A stretch of DNA of 64,000 nt from JAYPAN01 sp049597955 (GTDB taxonomy: Bacteria > Pseudomonadota > Alphaproteobacteria > RS24), in assembly GCA_049597955.1 (NCBI GenBank), contig JBMYND010000002.1, positions 248,001-312,000 of the forward strand, written 5' to 3'. The notes below the pieces were generated by a model. That model worked only from the letters and a program-made list of their open reading frames with translations, did no database searches and was not told the DNA's origin. Positions 8,447 to 17,577 of the stretch are shown one piece after another. How positions within the stretch are numbered: the stretch's first letter is position 1; each line of letters starts with the position of its first letter. The translations under genes and the position numbers were made by a program.

Positions 8447-9490
8447 ATGTCAGAGCAAGTTGAAAATGCCAATGATGCCAATCAGGAAGAATTTGAAAGC
8501 CTGAACGGAACCCAAAAATCGGCAATCCTGATGATGTTGCTGGGTGAGGATGAGGCTTCGGAAATTCTGAAAAATCTGTCGCCAAAGGAAGTGCAGCATT
8601 TGGGCGCGGCCATGTATTCGGTGCAAGGTCTCGGCCAGGAAACGGTCAATCAGGTCTTGGATGAGTTTCTGGTCATTATCAAAGAGCAAACCAGCCTCGG
8701 ATTGGGAGCCGGCAATTACATCAAAAATGTGCTGACCAAGGCATTGGGCGATGACCGGGCGCAATCTGTATTGAGCCGGATTACCCCTTCCAGCAGCGAC
8801 CGGCCGATTGAGATTCTTGACTGGATGGATGCACGTTCGATTTCTGACATGGTGGCTGATGAGCATCCGCAAATTATCGCCCTGATAATTTCCTATCTCG
8901 ATTATGCCATGGGCGCAGATGTATTGAACCAGCTTCCCGAAGACATACAGGCGGATGTGATTAAACGCATTGCCTCGCTGGAAATGGTGCAGCCGGAAGC
9001 CTTGCGTGAGCTGGAACGGGTCATGCAAAACAAGTTCAAGGACAATACCAATTTGCGCGCTTCGCAAGTTGGCGGGGTTTCGGCAGCGGCGAAAATTATG
9101 AACTTCACCCAGCAATCCATGGAGCAGCGCATTATGAAAGTGCTGGGCAAGGAAGACAAAAATCTCATGGTCGCCATTCAGGAGAGCATGTTTGTTTTCG
9201 ACAATTTGCTGATGTCGGATGATAAATCGCTGCAAACGCTTTTGCGCAGTGTTGAAACCGATGATTTGGTGCTGGCCATGAAAGGCGCCGATGACCAATT
9301 GCGCGACCGCTTATTTGCCTGCATGTCGAGCCGGGCGGCGGCCAATATAATGGATGAAATGGAAGCCCTGGGGCCGGTGCGCCTGACTGAAGTGCAAGAT
9401 GCGCAAAAGCGTATCATCAACACGGCGCGGCGTATGTCGGATGAAGGCTCAATCGTGCTGGCCGGTCGCGGCGGCGATGATTTTGTCTAG
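8447..9490 (+). CDS. fliG: FliG, rotor/switch protein
   Basis: FliG is the rotor protein that contacts MotA and determines torque and direction. The 347-residue length is normal. LNGTQKSAILMMLLGEDEASEIL marks the N-terminal FliF-binding domain, the EHPQIIALIISYL motif marks the middle domain, and the C-terminal charged helix includes LQTLLRSVETDDLVLAMKGADDQLRDR, which carries the torque-generating charges. It lies between fliF and fliH. Confidence 0.95.
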   Translation: MSEQVENANDANQEEFESLNGTQKSAILMMLLGEDEASEILKNLSPKEVQHLGAAMYSVQGLGQETVNQVLDEFLVIIKEQTSLGLGAGNYIKNVLTKALGDDRAQSVLSRITPSSSDRPIEILDWMDARSISDMVADEHPQIIALIISYLDYAMGADVLNQLPEDIQADVIKRIASLEMVQPEALRELERVMQNKFKDNTNLRASQVGGVSAAAKIMNFTQQSMEQRIMKVLGKEDKNLMVAIQESMFVFDNLLMSDDKSLQTLLRSVETDDLVLAMKGADDQLRDRLFACMSSRAAANIMDEMEALGPVRLTEVQDAQKRIINTARRMSDEGSIVLAGRGGDDFV

Positions 9491-9505
9491 GAGTGTGATG
9501 CGCTG

Positions 9506-10576
9506 ATGGCGTCGGTCAAAATGACAGAAATGATGGATGAGATTGCCACACCGGATGTGAAGCCGCTTGACCGCAATGAGGTTGAGGGGGTTTTGCGTGC
9601 CATGCGGCAAGTGCGCTATCAGGCCAATACGGAGATGCCGAAAAGGCAGGGCGGCGGTTTCAAAAAGCGTTCGTTGGCCGAATTGGCAATGGCCGCGCAA
9701 TCAAATGCTGAAGGCATGGCCGCGCCTGAAGAAAAAATGGCACTTGATACGGATGCGCAGCCTGACAGGGCAGGCCAGGCCGCGACCGGAACTGCCGACA
9801 ACCGGCCACAGCCTGATAAAGCGCCGCAAGCATTGGATATGGCTGACGCGCCATCTTCCGGCGACGGCGCGCCCAAAAGCGAGGCCGATGAATGGGCGGA
9901 AAAATTGGCCGAAGCGCGCGAGGCCGGTATTGCCGAAGGCAAGGCGCTGGCCCAATCAGAAGCACTGGCTGCCGCAGAGGCCGAAGCCTTTCAAAATATT
10001 GAAGCGCGGGCGCGCCAATTGCAGGAAGCGCAAAAGGACGAATTGGTCGGACGCCTTGAGCAATTGGCTCAAGCCCTGATGTCGCCCATGGCGCTTAATG
10101 CCGATGCGCTGGCCGCTTCGCTGGAAGCGGCGGTGGAAAGGCTGGCCTATGCCCGTATCGGTCAGGCCATTGGTGAGATGCCGGAGATTTTCATCAATCG
10201 CATCACTGATTTGGTTGCGCAAGTGCGCCAGCAAAATGAAACCGCCCATATCAGCCTGAATGAAACCGATTATGAGCTGATTGTTCCCCTGCTTGAACAG
10301 CGCCCGGCCTTTGCCAAATGCACATTTGAGCGCAACAGCAATCTCGAACATGGCGACATACGGATTGTTTTCGGGGCGATAAGCTTTGAGGATATTTTGG
10401 CCGACCGGCTCGGACATGGCGAAAGCGAAACGGCTTTGGTTGCCGCGCCGGAAATGGCCGATATGCCGGAAACAGTTCAAGAAGAAGCTGCAGAAGAAAG
10501 CGACGCGACGCAATTGTCCGCCGCTTCGGCCGATGAGGCTGCTGCCGACAATCCGGAAGATGAGACGCCGCAATGA
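9506..10576 (+). CDS. fliH: FliH, flagellar export ATPase regulator (long N-terminus)
   Basis: FliH is the peripheral stator that tethers the FliI ATPase to the C-ring and export gate. This 356-residue version is longer than many FliH proteins. It has a conserved-looking start (RNEVEGVLRAMRQVRYQ), an Ala/Asp/Pro-rich linker (about 70-130), a long Ala/Glu helix (130-195) and the C-terminal FliH fold with a NETDYELIVPLL strand. An acidic tail follows. Its stop codon overlaps the fliI start (ATGA). Confidence 0.85.
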   Translation: MASVKMTEMMDEIATPDVKPLDRNEVEGVLRAMRQVRYQANTEMPKRQGGGFKKRSLAELAMAAQSNAEGMAAPEEKMALDTDAQPDRAGQAATGTADNRPQPDKAPQALDMADAPSSGDGAPKSEADEWAEKLAEAREAGIAEGKALAQSEALAAAEAEAFQNIEARARQLQEAQKDELVGRLEQLAQALMSPMALNADALAASLEAAVERLAYARIGQAIGEMPEIFINRITDLVAQVRQQNETAHISLNETDYELIVPLLEQRPAFAKCTFERNSNLEHGDIRIVFGAISFEDILADRLGHGESETALVAAPEMADMPETVQEEAAEESDATQLSAASADEAAADNPEDETPQ

Positions 10577-11910
10577 GCCAAACCGGATATGATGTCACCG
10601 CCGCTTTGACGCAGCGCCTGTCGCGGCTGGCACCGGTCGGGCCGGTGCGCATGTCGGGCCGCGTCACCAAAAGTGACGGGCATCTGGTTCAGTGCCATGG
10701 CTTTCCGGCCAATATCGGTGCGGTCTGCACGATTGAAACCGATGATGGCGAGGAAACATTGGCGGAAATTATCGGCTTTGAAAACAGCCAAAACCTTTTA
10801 TCGCTTTATGAGACCAATGCCCGTATCCGCGTCGGCGCTTCGGTGCGTCTGCTTGATGACGGCCATGATATTCGTGTCGGGGACGCGCTGCTGGGCCGGG
10901 TGATTGATGCGCTGGGCAAGCCGCTTGATGATTTTCCCCAACCGCTTTTGGATGACCGTTGGCCGTTAAAGGGGCGCGAGATTAACCCGCTGGCGCGCCA
11001 ACCGGTTGACAAGCCATTGGATGTCGGTGTGCGTGTCATTAACAGCCTGCTCAGTGTCGGGCAGGGTCAAAGGCTTGGCATTATTGCCGGTTCCGGTGTC
11101 GGTAAATCAGTTTTGCTGGGCATGATGTCGCGTTTTACCGAGGCTGATATTGTGGTGGTCGGGCTGATTGGCGAACGTGGCCGCGAAGTGGGTCATTTTG
11201 TGCAAAGCGTCATGACCGGTGAGACGCGCAAAAAAACCGTGATTGTGGCTGTGCCGGCCGACCGCTCGCCGCTTTTGCGGATACGCGGTGCCGAGCGCGC
11301 TACGGCGATTGCCGAATATTTCCGCGCACAGGGCAAAAATGTTTTGCTGATTATGGACTCGCTGACCCGTGTCGCCCATGCGCGCCGTGAAATTGGTCTG
11401 GCGCTTGGCGAGCAACCAACCTCGAAAGGCTATCCGCCTTCGGTGATTTCGCTTATCCCGCGTCTGATAGAGCGTTCCGGCACCGGCTTGCCCGGGCAGG
11501 GCAGCATTACCTCTTTTTATACCGTGCTGGCTGACGGTGATGATGCCAATGACCCGGTGGTGGATTCGGCGCGGGCCATATTGGACGGGCATATTTTATT
11601 GTCGCGCGAACAGGCGCAATTGGGCATTTATCCGGCGGTGGATGTGCCGGCTTCAATCAGTCGCGTGGCGAGCGATATTACCAATGATGAGCAACAAGTC
11701 GCGGCACGGCGTTTTCGGCGTCTGGTAACGCTTTATCAGGAAAACCGCGACCTCATCATGATGGGCGGCTATGTGGCGGGCCAAGATCAGGAGCTTGATG
11801 TCGCTATTCAAATGTGGCCGCAATTGGTTGAGCATATTTCGCAAACGGCGAATGAAAAAGCCGATTATGCCAGCAGCAGCGCGGCATTGACCGGCCTGAC
11901 CGGTAATTAG
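10573..11910 (+). CDS. fliI: FliI, flagellum-specific export ATPase
   Basis: FliI is a rotary-ATPase-like hexamer that energises substrate unloading at the export gate. In 445 residues it shows Walker A GSGVGKSV (about 165-172), Walker B LLIMDSLTRVAHARREI, and the conserved PTSKGYPPSVISLIPRLIERSG segment. The start overlaps the fliH stop, implying translational coupling. A FliJ-like gene follows 10 bases later. Confidence 0.95.
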   Translation: MSQTGYDVTAALTQRLSRLAPVGPVRMSGRVTKSDGHLVQCHGFPANIGAVCTIETDDGEETLAEIIGFENSQNLLSLYETNARIRVGASVRLLDDGHDIRVGDALLGRVIDALGKPLDDFPQPLLDDRWPLKGREINPLARQPVDKPLDVGVRVINSLLSVGQGQRLGIIAGSGVGKSVLLGMMSRFTEADIVVVGLIGERGREVGHFVQSVMTGETRKKTVIVAVPADRSPLLRIRGAERATAIAEYFRAQGKNVLLIMDSLTRVAHARREIGLALGEQPTSKGYPPSVISLIPRLIERSGTGLPGQGSITSFYTVLADGDDANDPVVDSARAILDGHILLSREQAQLGIYPAVDVPASISRVASDITNDEQQVAARRFRRLVTLYQENRDLIMMGGYVAGQDQELDVAIQMWPQLVEHISQTANEKADYASSSAALTGLTGN

Positions 11911-11920
11911 GGCAGGCGGC

Positions 11921-12343
11921 ATGAGCAAGGAAAACAGCAAGCTGTTTCACCGTTTGGCCTTGAAGCAAAAAGTCGAATTGCTGCGCAAAACGCGCGGGCT
12001 TTCTGTGCTGACCAGCGAATTGGAAAAAACCGTCACGCTGAAACAACAGCTTGATGAAGTGCTGCAATCAACACTTGTGCAGCCGGGCCAGCAAACGGCA
12101 GCCAGTCTGCGGGCCGGGAGCTGGTATCGGGAAAAAGTCATGGAGCAACGCCAGACCATTGACAGCCGTCAGCAATTTTTGGCCGAAGAAGTGGCCGAAG
12201 AAAAAGGCCGTCTGGCGAAAATTCGCCGTCGATATGATAAATCGCTGGAAACCGCCAAGCAGCATGAGCAGGTCGAAAAAGACGCAAGGGAAACACGGCG
12301 TGAAGCTGATTTGCCGCAAAAAAATCCGAAAAATCCGCAATAA
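11921..12343 (+). CDS. FliJ-like export chaperone
   Basis: This 140-residue, almost entirely coiled-coil protein (KVELLRKTRGLSVLTSELEKTV, then a long Glu/Arg/Lys helix) lies directly downstream of fliI. FliJ, which forms the coiled-coil stalk in the ATPase ring, always has this form and usually this position, but its sequence is poorly conserved, so the call relies mainly on context. Confidence 0.65.
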   Translation: MSKENSKLFHRLALKQKVELLRKTRGLSVLTSELEKTVTLKQQLDEVLQSTLVQPGQQTAASLRAGSWYREKVMEQRQTIDSRQQFLAEEVAEEKGRLAKIRRRYDKSLETAKQHEQVEKDARETRREADLPQKNPKNPQ

Positions 12344-12418
12344 TCCCGACCTTTCGGCAATAAAACCCGCATCTGGCATTGATTTTGCAACTGTCAGGCG
12401 AATGATTTTACGACTGCA

Positions 12419-13891
12419 ATGAGTGGCAGGCTGATGAGTGATATTGTGCTGAATGGCAAAACATTACCGCTGGCACCGGCAAATGCTGGCCTTGGTGACG
12501 GGCAGGGCGATGCCTTATTGTCCGGCTTGTTTACCTTGCTTGTTGCCGCCGAGATTGCGCCGGATGAAAATGGTGATTTTGTTCTGGATGATGCCGATTT
12601 GGCAGGTCTGGAGCAACAAGCGGCCAATGACGGGGAAACCGACCCGGCCATTGCTGCTTTGCTGATGCTGGCGCAGGCCGCGCGTGCCACTGGCAGCGAT
12701 GGCGGAAAAACCGGCCAACCCACTGAAAAAGCCAATCATGCGGCGCTTTGGCCGGGCGTGAGCAATGGCACTGGCCCAGATGATGCGGGCGCGGCAAGCG
12801 GTTTGGGTCACCCAGGTAAAGCGCGACCCGGCCTTAACCTGCCGCCCAATGCAGTCACGCCAAATGGCAAAGCGGCCACCCAAACGCCAATAATGCAAAT
12901 GCCGACAGAAGCATCTTCTGAAGAAACAGCCAATGCACCAATGGTCAAATTATCGGCGGCGGCGCGCCATTTGGCTGAAAAATCCGCTGCTCCGACCCCC
13001 GAACAAGCCGAACATAAGCTGGCTGGTGCGACCCGTCCGGCACGGCCCGAGGCAGGCGAGATGGTCAGCAAAAATGAGATGATGACGGCGCGGCAAATGG
13101 CGGATGTGAACCAAAACAGCAGCATGGCCAGCGTCAAAGCAGCTTCGGCCAATAAAGTGCCAAGCGGAAATGTATCGCAAAATGCCGGTGGCGATTCCCT
13201 GGCAAAAGGTGAAGACCTCAAATTGCAAATCCCGACAGGGGCGCAAAGCGGCCTGTCGGTTAAGTCGATTTCGCCGGATAATGGTCTATCCTCGACATCC
13301 GGCAATGCCGGTGCGCCGTCTGCGGCGGCAGTTGCCGGTCTCGGTGATACCGGTCAGGGCGGTCAACAACAGGGCAGTCAGCAACAGGGCGGGCAGCAGA
13401 GTTTTACCGGCAGCAACAGCTTTGCCGGTCAGGGCAGTGGCAATCCTGCGGCGCGCTTGGGCGACACGCTGGATATGATGTCACGCGAATGGCAGGAAAA
13501 ACTTATCGACCGGGTGGAAAAAAGTTTCCGTTCCGGCGAGGCTGAGATAGATTTGACCTTGTCGCCGAAAAGTCTTGGGCGTATGCGGGTAAGTCTTGGC
13601 ATGAATAATGGTCAGCTTGATGTGGTGATACGGGCAGACAGTTCTGCCGCCGCCAATTTATTGGGTGAGTCTGAGGCGCGCCTGTCGCAAATGCTTGAAG
13701 CCAGCGGCTTGCGCATTGGTCAATTTATGACCGGCACGGGCGGTGATTTTGGCCGCGGCGGCACCGGACAAAACGGGTCACAAGCGGGCAATGCCGCTTC
13801 GTCATCCGCTGCCGAGACGGCAGAAACAGAAACAGCGTCATCATCGCCCTCCGGCGTGGCGACGGATAATGTGGTTAATGTAACGGCCTAG
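12419..13891 (+). CDS. fliK: FliK, hook-length control protein
   Basis: FliK is a secreted ruler that measures hook length and switches FlhB specificity. The roughly 490-residue protein has a long disordered Ala/Gly/Asn/Gln-rich middle, including a Gln/Gly run near residues 312-332, and a C-terminal hook-length domain with AEIDLTLSPKSLGRMRVSL and a following helix. A second ATG at 12434, closely preceded by GGCAGG, is an equally possible start. It lies between fliJ and fliL in the operon. Confidence 0.85.
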   Translation: MSGRLMSDIVLNGKTLPLAPANAGLGDGQGDALLSGLFTLLVAAEIAPDENGDFVLDDADLAGLEQQAANDGETDPAIAALLMLAQAARATGSDGGKTGQPTEKANHAALWPGVSNGTGPDDAGAASGLGHPGKARPGLNLPPNAVTPNGKAATQTPIMQMPTEASSEETANAPMVKLSAAARHLAEKSAAPTPEQAEHKLAGATRPARPEAGEMVSKNEMMTARQMADVNQNSSMASVKAASANKVPSGNVSQNAGGDSLAKGEDLKLQIPTGAQSGLSVKSISPDNGLSSTSGNAGAPSAAAVAGLGDTGQGGQQQGSQQQGGQQSFTGSNSFAGQGSGNPAARLGDTLDMMSREWQEKLIDRVEKSFRSGEAEIDLTLSPKSLGRMRVSLGMNNGQLDVVIRADSSAAANLLGESEARLSQMLEASGLRIGQFMTGTGGDFGRGGTGQNGSQAGNAASSSAAETAETETASSSPSGVATDNVVNVTA

Positions 13892-13922
13892 CGCCGGTAA
13901 ATTGTGAGTATGAGGTAGCAGT

Positions 13923-14522
13923 ATGGCTGAAGAAGGCGAAGGCGAAAAACGCGGTAATTTGATGATTATCATCATTGCCGTTGTTGGGGGGCTGGTTCTT
14001 GTGGGGCTTGGCTTGGGTGTCGGCTATATGCTGTTTGGCGGCTCCGCGCCCGACCCGTCGGCGGAAGTTGAGGAAATTATCGAGCGCGATAATCCGAAAC
14101 CTGCCGAGCCGGAAGGTGATGGCGAAGGTGAAGGCGGAGAAGGCGAGGGCGAAGAAGGTGTCGGGCCGAAGAAAATGCCCAAAATCGCGCCTGAAAACGA
14201 GACTTTCCTGACCACTTATTACGAATTTCCCGGCAATTTGACGACCAATCTGCGCGGCTCGCGCAAGTTTTTGCAAATCGGTCTGGGCGTTTCGACGCAA
14301 TATGATGAGCAAGTCATGATTAATGTCGATACGCATCAATTGGCCCTGCGCTCGGTTTTGCTGGCGACAATGAGCGAGTTTTCCGAAGCCGAAGTTGAAG
14401 GCGGCATGGGCCGGAGCAAGCTGGCCGAACGTCTGATGGCGGCGTTGAATGCCGAGCTGGAACGGCTTGAAGGATTTGGCGGTATTGAGGGCGTGCATTT
14501 CTCCTCATTTGTTGTGCAATAG
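13923..14522 (+). CDS. fliL: FliL, stator-associated basal-body membrane protein
   Basis: FliL is a single-pass inner-membrane protein that surrounds and stabilises the MotAB stator. Its short cytoplasmic start is followed by a membrane segment (about residues 16-40), an unusually acidic Glu/Gly linker (about 63-80), and the periplasmic FliL domain (FYEFPGNLTTNLRGSRKFLQIGLGV-like). The C-terminus (GIEGVHFSSFVVQ) is the typical ending. fliM starts 17 bases later. Confidence 0.9.
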   Translation: MAEEGEGEKRGNLMIIIIAVVGGLVLVGLGLGVGYMLFGGSAPDPSAEVEEIIERDNPKPAEPEGDGEGEGGEGEGEEGVGPKKMPKIAPENETFLTTYYEFPGNLTTNLRGSRKFLQIGLGVSTQYDEQVMINVDTHQLALRSVLLATMSEFSEAEVEGGMGRSKLAERLMAALNAELERLEGFGGIEGVHFSSFVVQ

Positions 14523-14539
14523 AAAGAGCGGGCAAGGGC

Positions 14540-15529
14540 GTGACACTTTCAAGAAAACTGTCGAGCGATGAAGTCAATGCGCTGATTGACGGGCTGACCG
14601 AGGAGGAACGCCCGGAAGTTTCTGCCGGGGCCGATGTCTCCGACAGCAAAGTCATACGCAGCTTCACGCTTGGCTCGGACGACCAATCCGTGCTGGGCGA
14701 TTATTATGCGCTGCGGATGATAAATGAGCGTTTCGCCCGCAAGGCGCGCAGTGTGTTTCTGCCCATGCTGCGCCTGCAACCGCGCATTTCCTCCTTTCCG
14801 CCGGAAATCAAAAGTTTCGACGATTATTGCAGTGAGCTTGACCCGTTTATGAGCCTGACGCTGATGCGGATGGAAGAATTGCGCGGCTCGCTGATGATGG
14901 TGATGGATCCAAGCTTCATCTCAATCATGACCAATTCCTATTTTGGCGGCGCGGTCAGCCCGCTGAGCAATCGCAAACCGGAATTTACCGATACCGAATC
15001 CCGTGTCATTGAACTGGTCACGCAAGGCCTTGGCGGCACGCTTGAAGGCGCGTGGAAAGATTTGATGACTATCACGTTGAATGAGACCGGGCGCGAAGTG
15101 AATCCGCAATTTGCCTCTTTTGTCGATGGTGCGGATTTGGTGATTGTCTGCTCTTTTGTGGTGATGCTGCCGGATATGGATCCGGCGACTTTTGATGTGA
15201 TTTATCCGCTTCAGACTTTGCGCCCCATTGCCTCGCAATTGCGCTCGCGCACTCAATCCGACACGGTGGATGATGATATTAGCTGGCGGCACAGGCTGGA
15301 GCGCGCGGTGATGGATATTCCGCTATCGGTAGAAGCCAAGCTGGCCAGCCCGACAGTGCCCATGACCAAGCTGATTTTCCTCAAGCCTGGCGATGTGGTG
15401 CAGGCGCAATTATTTGACAATGTGCAGTTTAACCTTGAAGGACAACCGTTTTTCATAGGTGAAATGGGCGATGTGGCCGGACAGGCCGCTGTAAATCTTA
15501 CCGCGCGTCGCTTTTTTGAAGATGCGTGA
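14540..15529 (+). CDS. fliM: FliM, C-ring switch protein
   Basis: FliM is the middle C-ring protein that receives the chemotaxis signal and contacts FliG. It starts with GTG. The N-terminal LSSDEVNALIDGL segment resembles the usual CheY-binding start (LSQDEIDALL). The CheC-like middle domain includes VMDPSFISIMTNSYFGG, and a SpoA domain lies at about 245-325. The length of 329 residues is normal. fliN follows 23 bases after the stop. Confidence 0.93.
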   Translation: MTLSRKLSSDEVNALIDGLTEEERPEVSAGADVSDSKVIRSFTLGSDDQSVLGDYYALRMINERFARKARSVFLPMLRLQPRISSFPPEIKSFDDYCSELDPFMSLTLMRMEELRGSLMMVMDPSFISIMTNSYFGGAVSPLSNRKPEFTDTESRVIELVTQGLGGTLEGAWKDLMTITLNETGREVNPQFASFVDGADLVIVCSFVVMLPDMDPATFDVIYPLQTLRPIASQLRSRTQSDTVDDDISWRHRLERAVMDIPLSVEAKLASPTVPMTKLIFLKPGDVVQAQLFDNVQFNLEGQPFFIGEMGDVAGQAAVNLTARRFFEDA

Positions 15530-15552
15530 AACCAGGCAGGAGAGTGAAAGCC

Positions 15553-15903
15553 ATGTCGGAAGAAAACGAAACTGAAAACCAGGAAGAAACCGCCGCCGCC
15601 GCGCCGGAAGCCTCGCAAGCGCCCTTGTCGGAAGGCAATGTCAGCGTTGAAAATCTGCGGGTGCTGGAAAATATCGAAGTCGCGCTTTCTGTGGTGGTTG
15701 GCAATGCGGAAATCCGTATTCGTGACTTGTTGCGGCTGAATGAAGGCTCGGTGGTTGAGCTTGACCGGCTGGCCGGCGACCCGCTTGATATTCTGGCCAA
15801 TGGCACAATGATTGCCCGCGGCGAAGTGGTGATGGTTGGCGAGCGTTTCGGTATTCGCTTTTCGGAAATTGTTGACCCGGAAAAACGGGTGGAAGGGCTT
15901 TAG
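15553..15903 (+). CDS. fliN: FliN, C-ring switch protein
   Basis: FliN is the lowest C-ring protein. The 116-residue product has an acidic, Ala/Glu-rich leader of about 30 residues followed by the SpoA domain (VALSVVVGNAEIRIRDLLRLNEGSVVEL, GEVVMVGERFGIRFSEI). I take the ATG at 15553, preceded by AGGAGAG; an in-frame GTG at 15526 overlaps the end of fliM. It closes the first flagellar operon; about 245 bases without a gene follow. Confidence 0.93.
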   Translation: MSEENETENQEETAAAAPEASQAPLSEGNVSVENLRVLENIEVALSVVVGNAEIRIRDLLRLNEGSVVELDRLAGDPLDILANGTMIARGEVVMVGERFGIRFSEIVDPEKRVEGL

Positions 15904-16050
15904 GCAATTTGCCTGTTTGCCCTTGCCCGGCAGTGTCGGCACTTGACGGCACTTGGCGACCCTTGGCGGCGTCGAGATTTTGACAATTCATGGTTTTGGG
16001 CGCCCCAGCCTTGTCCAAAGACCAGCCTTCTGAATTAAAAAACCAAGCAA

Positions 16051-16063
16051 AAACAATATATTA
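16051..16063 (+). promoter_or_regulatory. IHF-like site in an A/T-rich stretch upstream of the fliO promoter
   Basis: AAACAATATATTA matches the IHF consensus WATCAANNNNTTR with one mismatch. It lies in a strongly A/T-rich stretch about 30 bases upstream of the -24 element, the usual place for a DNA-bending site between an enhancer-bound activator and sigma-54 polymerase. Confidence 0.4.
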
Positions 16064-16091
16064 TAAAATATACAAAGCGCCGCTGCCGGGC

Positions 16092-16107
16092 TGGCACGGC
16101 GCTTGCT
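16092..16107 (+). promoter_or_regulatory. Sigma-54 (-24/-12) promoter for fliOPQR-flhB
   Basis: TGGCACGGCGCTTGCT is an essentially perfect -24/-12 consensus with GG and GC ten bases apart. It sits 43 bases before the fliO start. This is the best promoter match in the window and implies that the export-gate operon is transcribed separately from fliE-fliN. Confidence 0.85.
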
Positions 16108-16149
16108 TCTCACCTGACATAGACCAATGACCAGTCAAGGGAGTGTCTG

Positions 16150-16506
16150 ATGGCCGGTGAGATGATTTCAATTGTGCAGATTGTGACTGTGATTGTATTT
16201 CTTGGTGCTTTGCTCGCGGCGCTGTTTTTGGTGCGCCGTCACGGGGCGGCCATTTCCGGCCATTTGAACATGAAGAAGCGCACGCAGATTGTCAGCGATA
16301 TGGCGCTGAGCAATTCCGAGCGTCTGCGCATTGTCGATATTGACGGCACGGAATATGTCGTTGTGTCAGGTCGTTCCGGCACGCCGGCCTTTTACCGCCT
16401 GCCCACCGCCAAAGCACCCCAGCAAGAGGGCCGTCCGGTGCGCGCGCCCGGCTCGGTTGCCACGGTTGCCATGTCCCCGACACACAGCAATGGGGGACGG
16501 CTGTAA
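16150..16506 (+). CDS. fliO: FliO, export-gate assembly protein
   Basis: FliO helps assemble the FliP ring of the flagellar type III export gate. The 118-residue protein has one N-terminal membrane segment (about 8-28) and a cytoplasmic domain with RTQIVSDMALSNSERLRIVDIDGTEYVVV, which resembles the FliO core. It is the first gene after the sigma-54 promoter, and its stop overlaps the fliP start. Confidence 0.85.
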   Translation: MAGEMISIVQIVTVIVFLGALLAALFLVRRHGAAISGHLNMKKRTQIVSDMALSNSERLRIVDIDGTEYVVVSGRSGTPAFYRLPTAKAPQQEGRPVRAPGSVATVAMSPTHSNGGRL

Positions 16507-17258
16507 TGCGCTTGTCGGTCTTGCTCTTGCTGCCGCTTGGCCTGTTATTGGCGGGCAATGCGTCAGCCCAGGAATTGGGGGGTTTTCCGGCTGTCAACAT
16601 GACGACCGGAACCGATGGCAGCACAACTTATTCGCTGTCCTTGCAAATCCTTGCCTTGATGACCGGCATCAGCCTGCTGCCTTCTCTGGTATTGGGCATG
16701 ACCTCATTCACGCGAATTATTATCGTATTGTCGATTTTGCGCCAAGCCATGGGCACACAGCAAACGCCGCCCAATCAGGTGTTGATTGCCATTGCGCTGT
16801 TTTTGTCGCTGTTCATTATGATGCCGACTTTGACGCGGGTTTATGATGATGCGGTCAATCCTTATTTGGCGCAGGAGATTTCTGCCGAGCAGGCGATAAA
16901 TGATGGCAGCGCCATTATGAAGAATTTCACGGTTCGCAATACGCGCGAAAAAGATTTGGTCATGTTCAGCGAAATGGCTGGCGGCGAGACTTATGAAACA
17001 CCGGCTGATGTGCCGTTTTCGATTGCGCTTCCTGCCTTTATCACTTCCGAGTTGAAATCGGCCTTCCAAATCGGCTTCCTGCTGTTTTTGCCGTTTCTGG
17101 TGATTGATATGGTGATTGCGTCCATTCTGATGTCGCTGGGCATGATGATGCTGAGCCCAATGCTGGTCGCCTTGCCGTTCAAATTGCTGCTTTTCGTGCT
17201 GGTCGATGGTTGGGCAATGACGGTCGGCTCGCTGGTCGCCACTTATTCGAGTATTTAG
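16506..17258 (+). CDS. fliP: FliP, flagellar export-gate protein
   Basis: FliP forms the core ring of the export gate with FliQ and FliR. The 250-residue protein starts with a cleavable-looking signal peptide (cut expected near NASA-QEL). It has the conserved SLLPSLVLGMTSFTRIIIVLSILRQAMG segment, the AFITSELKSAFQIGF motif and the C-terminal MLSPMLVALPFKLLLFVLVDGW signature. The start shares a base with the fliO stop. Confidence 0.96.
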   Translation: MRLSVLLLLPLGLLLAGNASAQELGGFPAVNMTTGTDGSTTYSLSLQILALMTGISLLPSLVLGMTSFTRIIIVLSILRQAMGTQQTPPNQVLIAIALFLSLFIMMPTLTRVYDDAVNPYLAQEISAEQAINDGSAIMKNFTVRNTREKDLVMFSEMAGGETYETPADVPFSIALPAFITSELKSAFQIGFLLFLPFLVIDMVIASILMSLGMMMLSPMLVALPFKLLLFVLVDGWAMTVGSLVATYSSI

Positions 17259-17302
17259 CACCGCCTGAAAATATCAACCGGCCATGGGCCAAGGAGAAAA
17301 AA

Positions 17303-17569
17303 ATGGATTTTGATACCAATGTTGAGTTTTTAAGGCAGGCTTTTTGGCAAATCATTATGGCCGCCGGCCCGATTCTTGGTGTCGCGCTGGCTGTTGGTCT
17401 GGTTATCGGGATTGTTCAAGCAGCCACATCGATTAATGAAATGACGCTGAGTTTTGTGCCGAAACTTGTCTTGGTGCTCGGCTCTTTTGCCCTGTTGTCG
17501 AATTTTATTTTGCTGCAATTGACCGAGTATTTCGCCTTTGTGTTCGACCAGATTGCGCGCATGGGATAG
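17303..17569 (+). CDS. fliQ: FliQ, flagellar export-gate protein
   Basis: FliQ is an 88-residue, two-helix hairpin that packs around the FliP/FliR core. The second half shows the conserved GIVQAATSINEMTLSFVPK motif. The ATG at 17303 follows AAGGAGAAAA, a strong ribosome site; longer in-frame starts would overlap fliP. fliR starts 8 bases after the stop. Confidence 0.95.
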   Translation: MDFDTNVEFLRQAFWQIIMAAGPILGVALAVGLVIGIVQAATSINEMTLSFVPKLVLVLGSFALLSNFILLQLTEYFAFVFDQIARMG

Positions 17570-17577
17570 GCGCGGCG

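Noticed and set aside
13350..13420. Gln/Gly repeat as a possible tandem repeat locus
   Set aside because: It is a short low-complexity linker within fliK and such linkers are normal for this protein.
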